A stretch of DNA of 64,000 nucleotides from Mucilaginibacter aquariorum (GCF_024498135.1 NZ_JANHOH010000005.1:62001-126000); one strand, 5' to 3'; positions 25,338 through 34,526 are shown, counted from the first letter of the stretch. A program made the numbers and translations. The notes: generated by a model not told the origin, from the letters alone.

Positions 25338-26433
25338 ATATTCCCTTTAAAGTTTGCGATGTAATGTAATCCACCACATCTGCAAAGTTATTGTTTTGAT
25401 TGTAAATGGCCAGCTGCCTGTCGGCGCCTGTTCCGTTCTCCAATATTTTGTGTACATACTGCAGATCGTCGCGGCAGCCAAGGTCATCCACCACATCGTC
25501 AATAAAGTCTAATAATTCCAGGATCAGTGCGCGGGTGTTTACTTCAAGTTCCTTGCCAAAATCTATCATTTTGCCATCAATGCCATACCGTGCGGCACGC
25601 CATTTATTTTCATTAATAAGCGCACGATTATAGGTGATGAATTTCATGTTACTTAGGCGCAATTTGTACAGTTTAGCACAAATACATTGAAACAGGGCCA
25701 CAAAGGTCATGGTTTCATCTATCAGCATAGGGCAATCGCACACACGAAATTCGATGGTTTCAAAGAATGGGTGCACCCGTAGGTCCCACCAGATCTTTTT
25801 AGCGTTATCAATACAGTTGGTTTTTACCAACAGTTTAATGTACCTGTCGTAATCTTCAATGCTGTCAAAATAATCGGGAATCCCGGTTCTCGGGAATTTA
25901 TCAAATACCTTGGTCCGGAACGATTTATAACCCGTATTTCTGCCCTCCCAAAATGGTGAATTGGTAGATAGCGCATAAACGTGCGGTAAAAAATACCTTG
26001 CCTGGTTAGCAATGTGTATCGCCATATCCCGCGACTGGATGCCCACGTGTACATGCAAACCAAAAATAAGGTTTGATCGTGCGGCTTCCTGCAATTCATC
26101 TACAATCTCAAAATATCTTGGATGGTCGGTTATCAGTTGGTGCTGCCAGTGCGAGAAGGGGTGTGTACCGGCAGCGCCAATACGCAAGCCAATATCACCG
26201 GCCAAATGTGCCACTGTAGTGCGTAGCTTGCCAACCTCTTTACGTGCTTCTTCGGTATTACGGCAAATGTGGGTGCCCACCTCCACAACAGCCTGATGCA
26301 TTTCGGCCTTTACCTGATCTTCATGGATCTTTTGCGCGCTGTCAACAATTTTTTGATCATGCGATTGCAGTTCCCTGGTAACAGGGTCAATCACCATAAA
26401 CTCTTCTTCAACACCTAAGGTGAACTCGTTCAT
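25336..26433 (-). CDS. GCS2-type carboxylate-amine ligase (YbdK family)
   Basis: A 365-residue enzyme of the glutamate-cysteine ligase 2 family (COG2170, YbdK type). The ATP/metal-binding start is TLGVEEEFMVID (residues 5-16), followed by VEVGTHIC, the conserved FGLHVHVGI strand and RVHPFFETIEFRVCDCP. Family members join the gamma-carboxylate of glutamate (or a similar acid) to an amine such as Cys, with weak activity reported for E. coli YbdK. Organisms of this group use bacillithiol, and a bshA gene is present at 54.6 kb, so a plain glutathione role is not required. Its place among two ATP-grasps, a glutamine amidotransferase and esterases points to a dedicated peptide or amide product. Confidence 0.9.
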   Translation of the reverse strand: MNEFTLGVEEEFMVIDPVTRELQSHDQKIVDSAQKIHEDQVKAEMHQAVVEVGTHICRNTEEARKEVGKLRTTVAHLAGDIGLRIGAAGTHPFSHWQHQLITDHPRYFEIVDELQEAARSNLIFGLHVHVGIQSRDMAIHIANQARYFLPHVYALSTNSPFWEGRNTGYKSFRTKVFDKFPRTGIPDYFDSIEDYDRYIKLLVKTNCIDNAKKIWWDLRVHPFFETIEFRVCDCPMLIDETMTFVALFQCICAKLYKLRLSNMKFITYNRALINENKWRAARYGIDGKMIDFGKELEVNTRALILELLDFIDDVVDDLGCRDDLQYVHKILENGTGADRQLAIYNQNNNFADVVDYITSQTLKGI

Positions 26434-26467
26434 AATTGGTTAGGGGTTATTGGTCCTTAAGTAAAAT

Positions 26468-26564
26468 GTCATTTCGAACGAGGTACGAGGAGAAATCTTG
26501 TTCGAAATGCAAAGTCGGTTACTTACATATTTGAACAAGATTTCTCTCTGTCGTTCGAAATGAC
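26468..26564. repeat. Inverted pair of GTCA-family hairpins, TTC class
   Basis: A 97-base unit with GTCATTTCGAACGAGG at the left and its reverse complement form at the right; ATTTC pairs with GAAAT in each half. It occupies the gap between the ATP-grasp and GCS2 genes and ends about ten bases from the ATP-grasp stop codon. Confidence 0.85.
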
Positions 26565-26573
26565 AATTGGTTT

Positions 26574-27647
26574 TTAATTCTTCGCCACCTTTTTAGGTGT
26601 AGCCGCTTTCTTTTTAGGCTTTGCTTCTTCTGTTATGGAATGGTCAGCCTTGCCGGCACTTACATCTGCTTTAGTAGCTTTTACTGCTGTGGCGATAAGT
26701 GGCTTGCCTGCTGCGCCGGCTTTTACAAATTCGCCCCAGGTAAGGTTGTCTTTGTTATCTTTTTGTGCTTTGGCACGCTCAATGGCATAACTTGCAGCGG
26801 TTTCTACCACCCACTCAAAATTATCCTGGCCAACGCTTGTTACTTCGGCATCCGGGGCGGGGTTGCAAAAATCAATTGCATAAGGTATACCATCGCGTAC
26901 AGCAAACTCTACGGTGTTAAAATCATAGCCCAGGTACTGGTTCAGTTGCAACACATATTTGGTAATGGTATCCAGCATTTTTTTAGATGCAGGTGCTTTG
27001 CCATGCTCGTAACGCAAATGATGGGGGTTGCGTGGCTCGTACTGCATAATGCGCACGTGCTTGCCACCGATGCAATAACAACGGAAGTAATCGTCAAAAA
27101 TAATTTCTTCCTGCAGCAACATTACCAATTGTTTGGTTTCCGCGAATTTCTCCCAAAGGTCTTCTTTGTTGCTTATTTTGTAAACATCGCGCCAGCCGCC
27201 ACCATCAAACGGTTTCATATATGCGGGGAAACCCACGTAATCAAATATCGCATCCCAATCTAAAGGGAAAGCGAGGTTACGGAATGATCGGTCGGTTGTG
27301 CTTGCAGGGTGATCTTTTGATGGTAACAGCGCCGTTTTTGGTACCGGTACACCCAGCTTAACCGCTAATGCGTTGTTAAAAAATTTCTCGTCGGCACTCC
27401 ACCAAAAAGGGTTATTGATAACCGCTGTGCCCGTAATAGCCGCGTTTTTTAACGATGCGCGATAAAAGGGCACATCCTGCGAGATGCGGTCGACAATTAC
27501 CGAGTAGCCCAGTGGCTGGCCCTGCATCATTTTGTCAATGCGTACAAACTCGGCAGAGATGTTTTTTTCGGCCTTTTCGTTGATCCTATCTACAAATGCC
27601 TGCGGGAATGAGTTTTCCTGCCCGAATAAGATGCCTATTTTTTTCAT
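26574..27647 (-). CDS. ATP-grasp ligase with Lys/Ala-rich tail
   Basis: A 357-residue ATP-grasp enzyme. The N-terminal pre-ATP-grasp domain starts MKKIGILFGQENSFPQAF. The nucleotide-binding Lys and flexible glycine loop read MKPFDGGGWRDV (K145, G149-151), the adenine-contact strand is MLLQEEI (176-182) and the metal-binding end is FNTVEFAV then YAIDFCNPAPD (E247, D259, N262). All key residues for an amide or peptide ligase are present. Residues about 300-357 form a Lys/Ala-rich, probably disordered tail. It is the second gene of the minus-strand cluster, 68 bases after the esterase. It resembles RimK/ATP-grasp peptide ligases, but the acceptor cannot be told. Confidence 0.85.
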   Translation of the reverse strand: MKKIGILFGQENSFPQAFVDRINEKAEKNISAEFVRIDKMMQGQPLGYSVIVDRISQDVPFYRASLKNAAITGTAVINNPFWWSADEKFFNNALAVKLGVPVPKTALLPSKDHPASTTDRSFRNLAFPLDWDAIFDYVGFPAYMKPFDGGGWRDVYKISNKEDLWEKFAETKQLVMLLQEEIIFDDYFRCYCIGGKHVRIMQYEPRNPHHLRYEHGKAPASKKMLDTITKYVLQLNQYLGYDFNTVEFAVRDGIPYAIDFCNPAPDAEVTSVGQDNFEWVVETAASYAIERAKAQKDNKDNLTWGEFVKAGAAGKPLIATAVKATKADVSAGKADHSITEEAKPKKKAATPKKVAKN

Positions 27648-27715
27648 GGTATGTTTTATAGCGTAGTTGGGTTTATTTTTTTTTGTCTTGATTCCTGACT
27701 CTTGACTTCTTGATT

Positions 27716-28423
27716 CTATTTTATCGTGCTTAAATAATGCGGGAACATCTCCTTCCAGATAGGCCAGTCGTGGTTAGCAAAAGGGCGGATATCCAGCCAA
27801 TGGTTAATGTTCCTTTCCTTCAAAATGTTTGACATGCGAATATTATAGTCCTTACACATATCATGTTCTGATGTACCCAGTATAATGTTCATCTGCCAAA
27901 GTTCGGGCTTGTTACTGCCGGGCAAAAAATCTACCGGGTTGTTGTAAAATATATCATCGTTATAAAACCCATCAGTAAACATTTGAATATCAAAAGCGCC
28001 GCCCATAGTAAACAGGTGAGCCACCAATTCAGGGTGTTTAAACGCGAAGTTTGCCGCATGGTAACCGCCAAAGCTGCAGCCTGCAACGGCCACTTTGCCC
28101 ACACCGGTTTCGTGCATAGCCCAGGGGGTAAGCTCTTCTACCAGCATTTTATCATACCAGGCATAATTGCGGGCACGGTCGGCAGGCTGAATGCCTTTAT
28201 CATACCAGCTACGGTCATCAATAGTATCCGGACAATAAATTTTCACCAGGCCTTCATCCACAAACCATTTTACGCTATCTATCAGCCCAAAATCTTTATT
28301 CTGGTGATAGCGGCCTTTGGTAGTAGGGAAAAGTATTACAGGAAACCCCCTGTCGCCAAACACCAGCATTTCAAGATCAAGGTTTAGGTTAGGGGAGTGC
28401 CAGCGGTGATATTGTTCAGTCAA
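27716..28423 (-). CDS. Esterase-D-like alpha/beta hydrolase
   Basis: A 235-residue soluble hydrolase of the putative esterase (esterase D/enterochelin esterase) group. The nucleophile elbow reads GCSFGG (S117), the His is in ANHDWPIW (H218) and an acidic residue in TSEHDMC (about 185-190) could complete the triad. The N-terminus YHRWHSPNLNLDLEMLVFG has no signal peptide. It is the first gene of the minus-strand amidoligase cluster and shares a 131-base upstream region with a divergent second esterase of the same fold. Likely jobs are release, trimming or hydrolysis of an ester or thioester intermediate of the ligase product; this is inference from context. Confidence 0.82.
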   Translation of the reverse strand: MTEQYHRWHSPNLNLDLEMLVFGDRGFPVILFPTTKGRYHQNKDFGLIDSVKWFVDEGLVKIYCPDTIDDRSWYDKGIQPADRARNYAWYDKMLVEELTPWAMHETGVGKVAVAGCSFGGYHAANFAFKHPELVAHLFTMGGAFDIQMFTDGFYNDDIFYNNPVDFLPGSNKPELWQMNIILGTSEHDMCKDYNIRMSNILKERNINHWLDIRPFANHDWPIWKEMFPHYLSTIK

Positions 28424-28520
28424 AACGTTGTGTTTAAGATGGTAAGATAGCTGGTTTGCATGTAAATGTCAACAGCGTGCCAAATAATTATGTTTTAGGC
28501 AATTTCTAAAACTATAAAGG

Positions 28521-28528
28521 TATTTTTG
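28521..28528 (+). promoter_or_regulatory. TAnnTTTG element for the divergent esterase
   Basis: TATTTTTG at 28521-28528, 26 bases before the ATG at 28555. It lies in the 131-base region between two divergent esterase genes. Confidence 0.65.
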
Positions 28529-28554
28529 CGGCTTTATTTATTAATACTATTACA

Positions 28555-29367
28555 ATGTACTACAGTACAGATACAGAAATGAAGATAGCCGAACAGGAAC
28601 TTACTATTACATCAAAGGTACTTGAACGTGAGGTTGTCTGCACTTTGCTTATGCCCGAAGATGGTGCAGTAGCAGAGCCCTTTAATTTACTATTGCTTAA
28701 TGACGGCCAGGAACTGGAAAACCTGAAACTGGTTGATACCCTTGAGGATTTATACGAACGTAATTGCCTGAAATCGCTACTGGTTGTTGCTATACACGCA
28801 GGCGAAGAACGCATACAGGAATACGGCGTAGCCGGTAAGCCCGATTTTAAAAAGCGTGGCGCTAAAGCCGACCTTTACACGCAGTTTATTAAAACTGAAC
28901 TATTGCCGTTTATTACTGAACATACCGGCATAGAACATTTTGCAACTACCGCATTCGCGGGATTTTCACTTGGTGGTTTAACCGCAATGGATATTGCATG
29001 GAACAATCCGGAGTTGTTTGATAAGGTAGGCGCTTTCTCGGCCTCTTTTTGGTGGAGGAGTAAGGATCTGGCCAGGGGTTATACCAATGACGACCGCATA
29101 ATGCACAATGTTATAAAGAATACCATAGGCAAACCCGAATTAAAGTTTTGGCTGCAAACCGGTACCAAAGATGAAACCGCCGACCGTAACAAAAACGGTA
29201 TTATCGATTCTATTGACGATACTATCGACGTTATAAAAGAACTGCTTGCCAAAGGTTACCAGCGCCCTGCCGATATCCAATACCTGGAAGTATTGGGCGG
29301 CAGCCACGATACCGAAACATGGGGTAAAGCTATGCCTAAGTTTTTGAACTGGGCGTTTGGGAAGTAA
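28555..29367 (+). CDS. Enterochelin-esterase-like alpha/beta hydrolase
   Basis: A 270-residue cytoplasmic hydrolase. The nucleophile lies in AGFSLGGLTA (S138), the fold opens with NLLLLNDGQELENL, and a His lies in GGSHDTETW near the C-terminus. An acidic cluster (DRNKNGIIDSIDDTID, about 206-221) resembles a Ca-binding loop inserted before the last strands. It is divergent from the amidoligase cluster and belongs to the same hydrolase group as that cluster's first gene, so the two esterases probably work on related substrates. The start at 28555 is used; M9 (28579) is a possible alternative because the first eight residues look unstructured. Confidence 0.82.
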   Translation: MYYSTDTEMKIAEQELTITSKVLEREVVCTLLMPEDGAVAEPFNLLLLNDGQELENLKLVDTLEDLYERNCLKSLLVVAIHAGEERIQEYGVAGKPDFKKRGAKADLYTQFIKTELLPFITEHTGIEHFATTAFAGFSLGGLTAMDIAWNNPELFDKVGAFSASFWWRSKDLARGYTNDDRIMHNVIKNTIGKPELKFWLQTGTKDETADRNKNGIIDSIDDTIDVIKELLAKGYQRPADIQYLEVLGGSHDTETWGKAMPKFLNWAFGK

Positions 29368-29520
29368 GAGTATTATTATGCTATCCTTAGTGCTGAAAGC
29401 GAACACAGTTTGTATCGTTAACGAACATGATTGTTTTGAATATTTTTCAAAACATTGATTGTTAGGCAGTTGTAATGTGGCACAGAACTGGTGTTGTAAT
29501 TTGTACTTAAAATAAGGATC

Positions 29521-30003
29521 ATGAAAAAGTATATCTCATCAGCATTTTTTGCTCTACTTGTTATCATAGTTGTTTCGGCTACGGTATCAGCCCAAAACAA
29601 GGAGGCTTATACCTACAAACCGCAGTCTGTGGAGTTGTATAACACCATTCTGCATATGGATAGCGTGTATTTTAACGCTTATAACACCTGCGACATGGAT
29701 AAGCAAGCGGCTATTTATGCCGATAGCATTGAGTTTTACCATGATAAGGGTGGCCTGATGACCTCAAAGCAAGCCCTACTGGATGCCATTAAAAAGAACA
29801 TTTGCGGTAAGGTGACCAGGGTATTGGTTAAGGGAAGTGTAGAAGTTTACCCCATAGCCGGATTCGGAGCGGTGGAAATTGGCCTTCACCAGTTCATTAA
29901 CCATGCTGAAAGCGAAACGCCATCAAAGCCCGATAAATTTATTGTGATATGGCGGTTAAAAAATGATAAATGGCAGATAACGCGTGTGGTTAGCTTGCAT
30001 TGA
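29521..30003 (+). CDS. Secreted NTF2-like protein (DUF4440 type)
   Basis: A 160-residue protein with a signal peptide (MKKYISSAFFALLVIIVVSA, cleaved near TVSAQ) and an NTF2-like/SnoaL-type domain: ILHMDSVYFNAYNTCDMDKQ, a YADSIEFYHDKGG strand and the ending IVIWRLKNDKWQITRVVSLH. This is the DUF4440 pattern. The fold forms a cone-shaped pocket, and the ligand is unknown. It stands alone between the divergent esterase and typA, and no partner is evident. Confidence 0.82.
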   Translation: MKKYISSAFFALLVIIVVSATVSAQNKEAYTYKPQSVELYNTILHMDSVYFNAYNTCDMDKQAAIYADSIEFYHDKGGLMTSKQALLDAIKKNICGKVTRVLVKGSVEVYPIAGFGAVEIGLHQFINHAESETPSKPDKFIVIWRLKNDKWQITRVVSLH

Positions 30004-30153
30004 TGCGCCAGGGGCATTTCTTTAAAATGGCAATACGTAGCAATACTCGGTTAGGACAGCTTATTTAAGCACCTGCCACATTACCAAACAATTAGGTAAT
30101 AATCAATTAATTGTAAAATACGGGTTCCCCTTTTAAATGCCATATATTAAGCG

Positions 30154-30161
30154 TATCTTTG
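30154..30161 (+). promoter_or_regulatory. typA promoter -7 element
   Basis: TATCTTTG at 30154-30161, followed by GCG, 25 bases before the typA start codon. It gives a short leader. Confidence 0.75.
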
Positions 30162-30186
30162 CGCCAAATTTATAAGGCCGCATTGC

Positions 30187-31998
30187 ATGCAAAAAATAAG
30201 AAATATTGCGATTATCGCACACGTTGACCACGGTAAAACCACTTTGGTTGATAAAATTTTACACAGTTGCGCTATCTTCCGTGAAGGACAGGAAACTGGT
30301 GAGTTGATACTGGATAACAATGACCTGGAACGTGAACGTGGTATTACCATCGTTTCAAAAAACGTTTCGGTAATGTATAAAGATGTTAAGATCAACATTA
30401 TTGATACCCCTGGTCACGCCGATTTTGGTGGTGAGGTAGAGCGCGTATTGAAAATGGCTGACGGCGTTTTATTACTTTGTGACGCGTTTGAAGGTGCTAT
30501 GCCTCAAACCCGCTTTGTAACCCAAAAAGCTTTGGCTTTAGGCTTAAAGCCAATTGTGGTTGTAAACAAGGTAGATAAAGAAAACTGCCGCCCGGAAGAA
30601 GTTTACGAACAAATTTTTGAATTGTTCTTTAACCTTGAAGCTACTGAAGAGCAACTGGATTTCCCGGTTATCTACGGTTCGTCAAAACAAGGTTGGATGA
30701 GCACCGACTATAAAAAACCAACGGAAGATATTTTTCCGTTGATGGATGCTATTTTAGCTAACATTCCACCGGCACCTATTAACGAAGGTACTTTACAAAT
30801 GCAGATCACATCGTTAGATTATTCTTCATTTGTTGGCCGTATTGCTATTGGCCGTGTGGCTCGTGGTACTATCAAAGAAAACATGCCGGTATCGTTGGTA
30901 AAACGCGATGGCACTATTCAAAAATCACGTATAAAAGAACTTTATACTTTTGAAGGTTTAGGCAAAGTTAAAGCTACATCTGTAAGCGCCGGTGATATTT
31001 GCGCGGTTGTAGGTATCGAGGGTTTTGATATTGGTGATACTATTGCCGATTTCGAAAAACCAGAGCAATTGGAAGTTATCCATATTGACGAGCCTACCAT
31101 GAACATGCTTTTCACCATTAATACTTCACCGTTTTTTGGTAAAGAAGGCAAGTTTGTAACATCACGCCACCTGCGTGACCGTTTGTACAAAGAAATGGAA
31201 AAAAACCTGGCGCTTAAGGTTGTTGAAACCGAATCACCAGATTCATACTTAGTATACGGCCGTGGTATCCTCCATTTATCAGTATTGATCGAGACCATGC
31301 GTCGCGAAGGATACGAGTTACAGGTAGGCCAGCCACAGGTTATTGTTAAAGAAATTGATGGTGTTAAATGTGAGCCGGTTGAAACTTTAATAGTTGATGT
31401 ACCGGGCGAAGTTGCAGGTAAAGTAATTGAGTTGGTAACACAGCGCAAAGGCGACCTGTTAGTAATGGAGCCTAAAGGCGATTTACAACACTTAGAATTT
31501 GATATCCCTGCACGTGGTATCATCGGTTTACGTAACAACGTATTAACTGCAACAGGTGGCGAGGCTATTATGGCACACCGCTTTAAAGCATACGAGCCAT
31601 GGAAAGGTCAAATCCCGGGCCGTTTAAATGGTGTATTGGTATCTATGGATACCGGTAAAACCACTGCTTTTGCAATTGATAAGTTACAGGATCGTGGTCG
31701 TTTCCACATTGATCCGGGAACTGATGTTTACGAAGGACAGGTTTTAGGCGAGCACATCCGCGATAACGATTTGGTTATTAACTTAACTAAAGGTAAGCAG
31801 TTAACAAACATGCGTGCATCTGGTAGCGATACCAACGTGCGTATTGCACCTGCTATTAAATTCTCGTTAGAAGAATCAATGGAGTACATACAAGCCGACG
31901 AATACATTGAGGTTACACCACAAAGTATCCGTATGCGTAAAATATTCCTTAACGAAAACGAAAGAAGGATTAACGCTAAGAAATTCCAAAGCCAGTAA
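30187..31998 (+). CDS. typA: Translational GTPase TypA/BipA
   Basis: A 603-residue ribosome-associated GTPase of normal length. The G motifs are AHVDHGKTTL (G1, residues 10-19), RGITI (G2 Thr), DTPGHADFGGE (G3) and NKVDKENC (G4). EF-G-like domains II, III and V follow, with the TypA-specific C-terminal part (GRLNGVLVSMDTGKTTAFAI). TypA assists 50S assembly and stress and cold adaptation. Codon use is more regular than in its neighbours, as expected for a highly expressed gene. A hairpin terminator follows the stop codon. Confidence 0.98.
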   Translation: MQKIRNIAIIAHVDHGKTTLVDKILHSCAIFREGQETGELILDNNDLERERGITIVSKNVSVMYKDVKINIIDTPGHADFGGEVERVLKMADGVLLLCDAFEGAMPQTRFVTQKALALGLKPIVVVNKVDKENCRPEEVYEQIFELFFNLEATEEQLDFPVIYGSSKQGWMSTDYKKPTEDIFPLMDAILANIPPAPINEGTLQMQITSLDYSSFVGRIAIGRVARGTIKENMPVSLVKRDGTIQKSRIKELYTFEGLGKVKATSVSAGDICAVVGIEGFDIGDTIADFEKPEQLEVIHIDEPTMNMLFTINTSPFFGKEGKFVTSRHLRDRLYKEMEKNLALKVVETESPDSYLVYGRGILHLSVLIETMRREGYELQVGQPQVIVKEIDGVKCEPVETLIVDVPGEVAGKVIELVTQRKGDLLVMEPKGDLQHLEFDIPARGIIGLRNNVLTATGGEAIMAHRFKAYEPWKGQIPGRLNGVLVSMDTGKTTAFAIDKLQDRGRFHIDPGTDVYEGQVLGEHIRDNDLVINLTKGKQLTNMRASGSDTNVRIAPAIKFSLEESMEYIQADEYIEVTPQSIRMRKIFLNENERRINAKKFQSQ

Positions 31999-32018
31999 TT
32001 TCAATTAGCTTTCTAATA

Positions 32019-32058
32019 TTAAAAGGGGCCCTCGGTTTAATTACAGGGGGCTCTTTTT
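32019..32058 (+). terminator. typA terminator
   Basis: AAAAGGGGCCCTC pairs, with one mismatch and one wobble, with GGGGGCTCTTTT, and a T-rich tail follows. It lies about 20 bases after the typA stop codon. Confidence 0.7.
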
Positions 32059-32113
32059 TGTATGGGTAATACCCGTTCAATAATTACTATATTTAACCAA
32101 TTAACCTAAATCA

Positions 32114-33112
32114 ATGAAAAGAATTTTACTGCTCTTAGTTTCTTTTGTAATGCTTGCCGCCACATCGTGCGTAAAAAACGTAGAGGTGGAGCCGGAATCA
32201 ATGACACTTAATTATACCGACCTGGAACTGCAGGTGGGCAGCGGTAAACAACTATTGGCAAGGAGATATGATGCCTCGCAGATCATCTGGACATCATCTG
32301 ATAGTACCGTTGCATCAATAAACGATAAAGGTATCATCGTCGCTTTAAAGGAAGGCCAAACCACCATGACGGCCAAAAGCAAACAGTACAATATAACTGC
32401 TATCTGCCTGGTTAAAGTTATGCCAATGGTAATAGAAGGAAAAGATATTGGTATTGGCGCAGATGGTTCTGTATTTATTATAGGTACCGATAGCACATCT
32501 GCAAGCAGCGGTTACAGCATTTCAAAATTAGTGGATAACACGCTTACAAAACTACCGGATTGTGGTGCAGTACGTGTAGCTGTTTCGCCGACCGGCGTGC
32601 CGTGGGTAGTAACTAAGGCTCACAAAATATTAAAATACAATGGTTCCGGCTGGGATGAAATGCCCGGTAAAGGGTTTGATATTGCAATTGGCGCTAATGG
32701 TGCTGTGTTTGCTATTGGTACGATTGAAACTTCGCCAACCGGTGGCAATAATATTATGAGGTGGACAGGTACAGCCTGGGAAGATATGTTGGATTGCGCC
32801 GCTATCCGTATAGCTGTTTCACCAGATGGTACACCATGGGTGGTGAATAAATCGGGCCTTATTTATGTATTTGGCGGCAATTACCTTTGGTCTGCATTTG
32901 ATAATATATTAGCATCAGACATTGGTATTGGCGCCGATGGCAGCGTATTTATAACAGGTAAAAATGATGGCATCAGTAACCCTGATATTTATAAATGGGA
33001 TGGCACCTTCAACTGGAATAACTTACATATTACCGGCGGTACAAATATATCTGTAACGCCCGATGGTAAAGCATGGTGGCTGGATAAAGATAACGTGCTG
33101 CACAATCAGTAA
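32114..33112 (+). CDS. Lipoprotein with Ig-like domain and tectonin-like repeats
   Basis: A 332-residue lipoprotein (lipobox ATSC, Cys about residue 19). Residues about 25-100 are a bacterial Ig-like (BIG2) domain: VGSGKQLLARRYDASQIIWT then SSDSTVASINDKGIIVALKE. After that, about six related segments alternate GVPWVVTKAHKILKYNGSGW-type strands with DIGIGADGSVFIIGT-type strands, a pattern like tectonin or beta-propeller blades. It is probably attached to the outer membrane, facing outward or the periplasm, and may bind glycans; this is inference from fold type. It is followed by a strong terminator. Confidence 0.78.
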   Translation: MKRILLLLVSFVMLAATSCVKNVEVEPESMTLNYTDLELQVGSGKQLLARRYDASQIIWTSSDSTVASINDKGIIVALKEGQTTMTAKSKQYNITAICLVKVMPMVIEGKDIGIGADGSVFIIGTDSTSASSGYSISKLVDNTLTKLPDCGAVRVAVSPTGVPWVVTKAHKILKYNGSGWDEMPGKGFDIAIGANGAVFAIGTIETSPTGGNNIMRWTGTAWEDMLDCAAIRIAVSPDGTPWVVNKSGLIYVFGGNYLWSAFDNILASDIGIGADGSVFITGKNDGISNPDIYKWDGTFNWNNLHITGGTNISVTPDGKAWWLDKDNVLHNQ

Positions 33113-33139
33113 CACATAGCCTGATATTAAATATTTAGC

Positions 33140-33174
33140 AAAGCCCTGATTATTATCGGGGCTTTCTCTTTTTT
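33140..33174 (+). terminator. Terminator after the tectonin-like lipoprotein
   Basis: AAAGCCC-tgattattatcg-GGGCTTT is followed by CTCTTTTTT. It lies 27 bases after the stop codon. Confidence 0.85.
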
Positions 33175-33176
33175 GA

Positions 33177-33184
33177 TACATTTG
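33177..33184 (+). promoter_or_regulatory. Flippase promoter -7 element
   Basis: TACATTTG at 33177-33184, ten bases before the ATG at 33195 and directly after the previous terminator. Confidence 0.65.
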
Positions 33185-33194
33185 CAAAACAACT

Positions 33195-34526
33195 ATGCGC
33201 ATACCCAGCATCCCCGGATTTGATCAGCAGGCTTTAGAAAAGTATTTTAAAAATACGGGTTGGCTTTTAATTGCCCGGGTTGGTAGTATGGTGGTCAAAT
33301 TTGTGATTAATAGTGTTCTGCTATCTCGATACCTTAGTACAGAACAATTTGGGATACTGAACTATCCAATGGCAATAGTTACCTTTACTATGGCTATAGC
33401 GGCTTTAGGGCTGGATGGGTTTATTACCCGCGAACTGCTTACCCATCCCGAACGAAAAGACACTTTGTTGGGAACCGCTTTTTGGTTGCGGTTAATGGCA
33501 GGTTTTACAACACTCCCAATTGTTTTTGTGGCTTATATGCTGCTCTCGTTAGCTAAACCTCTGGAAACCCCTTTTAGCTATGTGTTGATAGTTGCATTTA
33601 CTTCAGTGGTGCAATCAGTGAATATTATAGATAGTTTTTTCCAGTCGAAGGTGCAGGGCAAAAGCATTATGTATGTGCAGGTATCCGGCAACGTCATATC
33701 TGCCCTGGTAAAGCTGGTGTTCATTATTTTAAAGCTGCCGCTTATCTGGTTTGTTTATTCCTTATTGTTTGATGCTATTATACTCGCAGCTGGATACATT
33801 ATTCTCTACATAAAGAATGATAATCGTATCCGTAACTGGACGTATGATGGGCGCATTACAGGTTACCTGCTTAAACACTCGTGGCCGCTTGCTTTCTCGG
33901 CAATATTGGTTACAATATATATGAAGATTGACCAGGTAATGATACCCATGTATGTTAAAGCCAGCGAACTGGGTATTTATATGACAGCGGCCAGCTTAAG
34001 CGAGAACTGGTATTTTATCCCTGTGGCTATTGTAACATCTGTGTTTCCAGCCATAATGCACGCCCGAAAAACAGATATTGAGCGTTATTATAAGCGATTG
34101 CAGAATATGTATGACCTAATGGTAGTACTGAGTGTGTGCATTGCTTTGATAATGAGCCTTGGGGCCAATTTTATCTATCATATTTTATATACCAAACCAT
34201 ACTGGCCTGCCGCCCCGGTATTGGCTGTACATGTTTGGGCAGGGGTATTCGTATTTTTAGGAAGTGCCAGTGGGCAGTATTTAATTGCCGAAGGTTATTT
34301 TAAATTATCTATGCTGCGTACAGGTGTAGGCGCCATAGTAAATATAGTATTGAATATATTTTTTATACCTAAATACGGTATTATTGGTGCGGCATACGCC
34401 ACCTTGATAGCTTATGCGGTAGCTACATTTTTTATAGTATTGATACCAAAGACAAGGCACCAGGGGTTAATGATGTTTAAATCATTATTTTTAATTTCAC
34501 TGTTTCAAAAAATCATAAAGCGTTGA
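33195..34526 (+). CDS. Wzx-type polysaccharide flippase
   Basis: A 443-residue polytopic membrane protein of the MATE/MOP superfamily, polysaccharide exporter branch. The start RIPSIPGFDQQALEKYFKNT is followed by a first helix with GWLLIARVGSMVVKFVINSV and then SRYLSTEQFGILNYPMAIV, the family's typical loop. About 12-14 helices are visible. It would flip an undecaprenyl-linked oligosaccharide to the periplasmic face. Its stop codon overlaps the TTG start of the next gene (TTGA), and a run of methyltransferase-like and glycosyltransferase genes follows, so this is a small surface-glycan operon. Confidence 0.88.
   Translation: MRIPSIPGFDQQALEKYFKNTGWLLIARVGSMVVKFVINSVLLSRYLSTEQFGILNYPMAIVTFTMAIAALGLDGFITRELLTHPERKDTLLGTAFWLRLMAGFTTLPIVFVAYMLLSLAKPLETPFSYVLIVAFTSVVQSVNIIDSFFQSKVQGKSIMYVQVSGNVISALVKLVFIILKLPLIWFVYSLLFDAIILAAGYIILYIKNDNRIRNWTYDGRITGYLLKHSWPLAFSAILVTIYMKIDQVMIPMYVKASELGIYMTAASLSENWYFIPVAIVTSVFPAIMHARKTDIERYYKRLQNMYDLMVVLSVCIALIMSLGANFIYHILYTKPYWPAAPVLAVHVWAGVFVFLGSASGQYLIAEGYFKLSMLRTGVGAIVNIVLNIFFIPKYGIIGAAYATLIAYAVATFFIVLIPKTRHQGLMMFKSLFLISLFQKIIKR

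Noticed and set aside
26012..26296. Frames opposite or overlapping the GCS2 gene
   Set aside because: Shadows of a clear enzyme gene; no independent features.
25336..26433. GCS2 gene as part of glutathione synthesis
   Set aside because: No glutathione synthetase of the standard type is evident, the neighbours are other ligases, and bshA indicates bacillithiol use.
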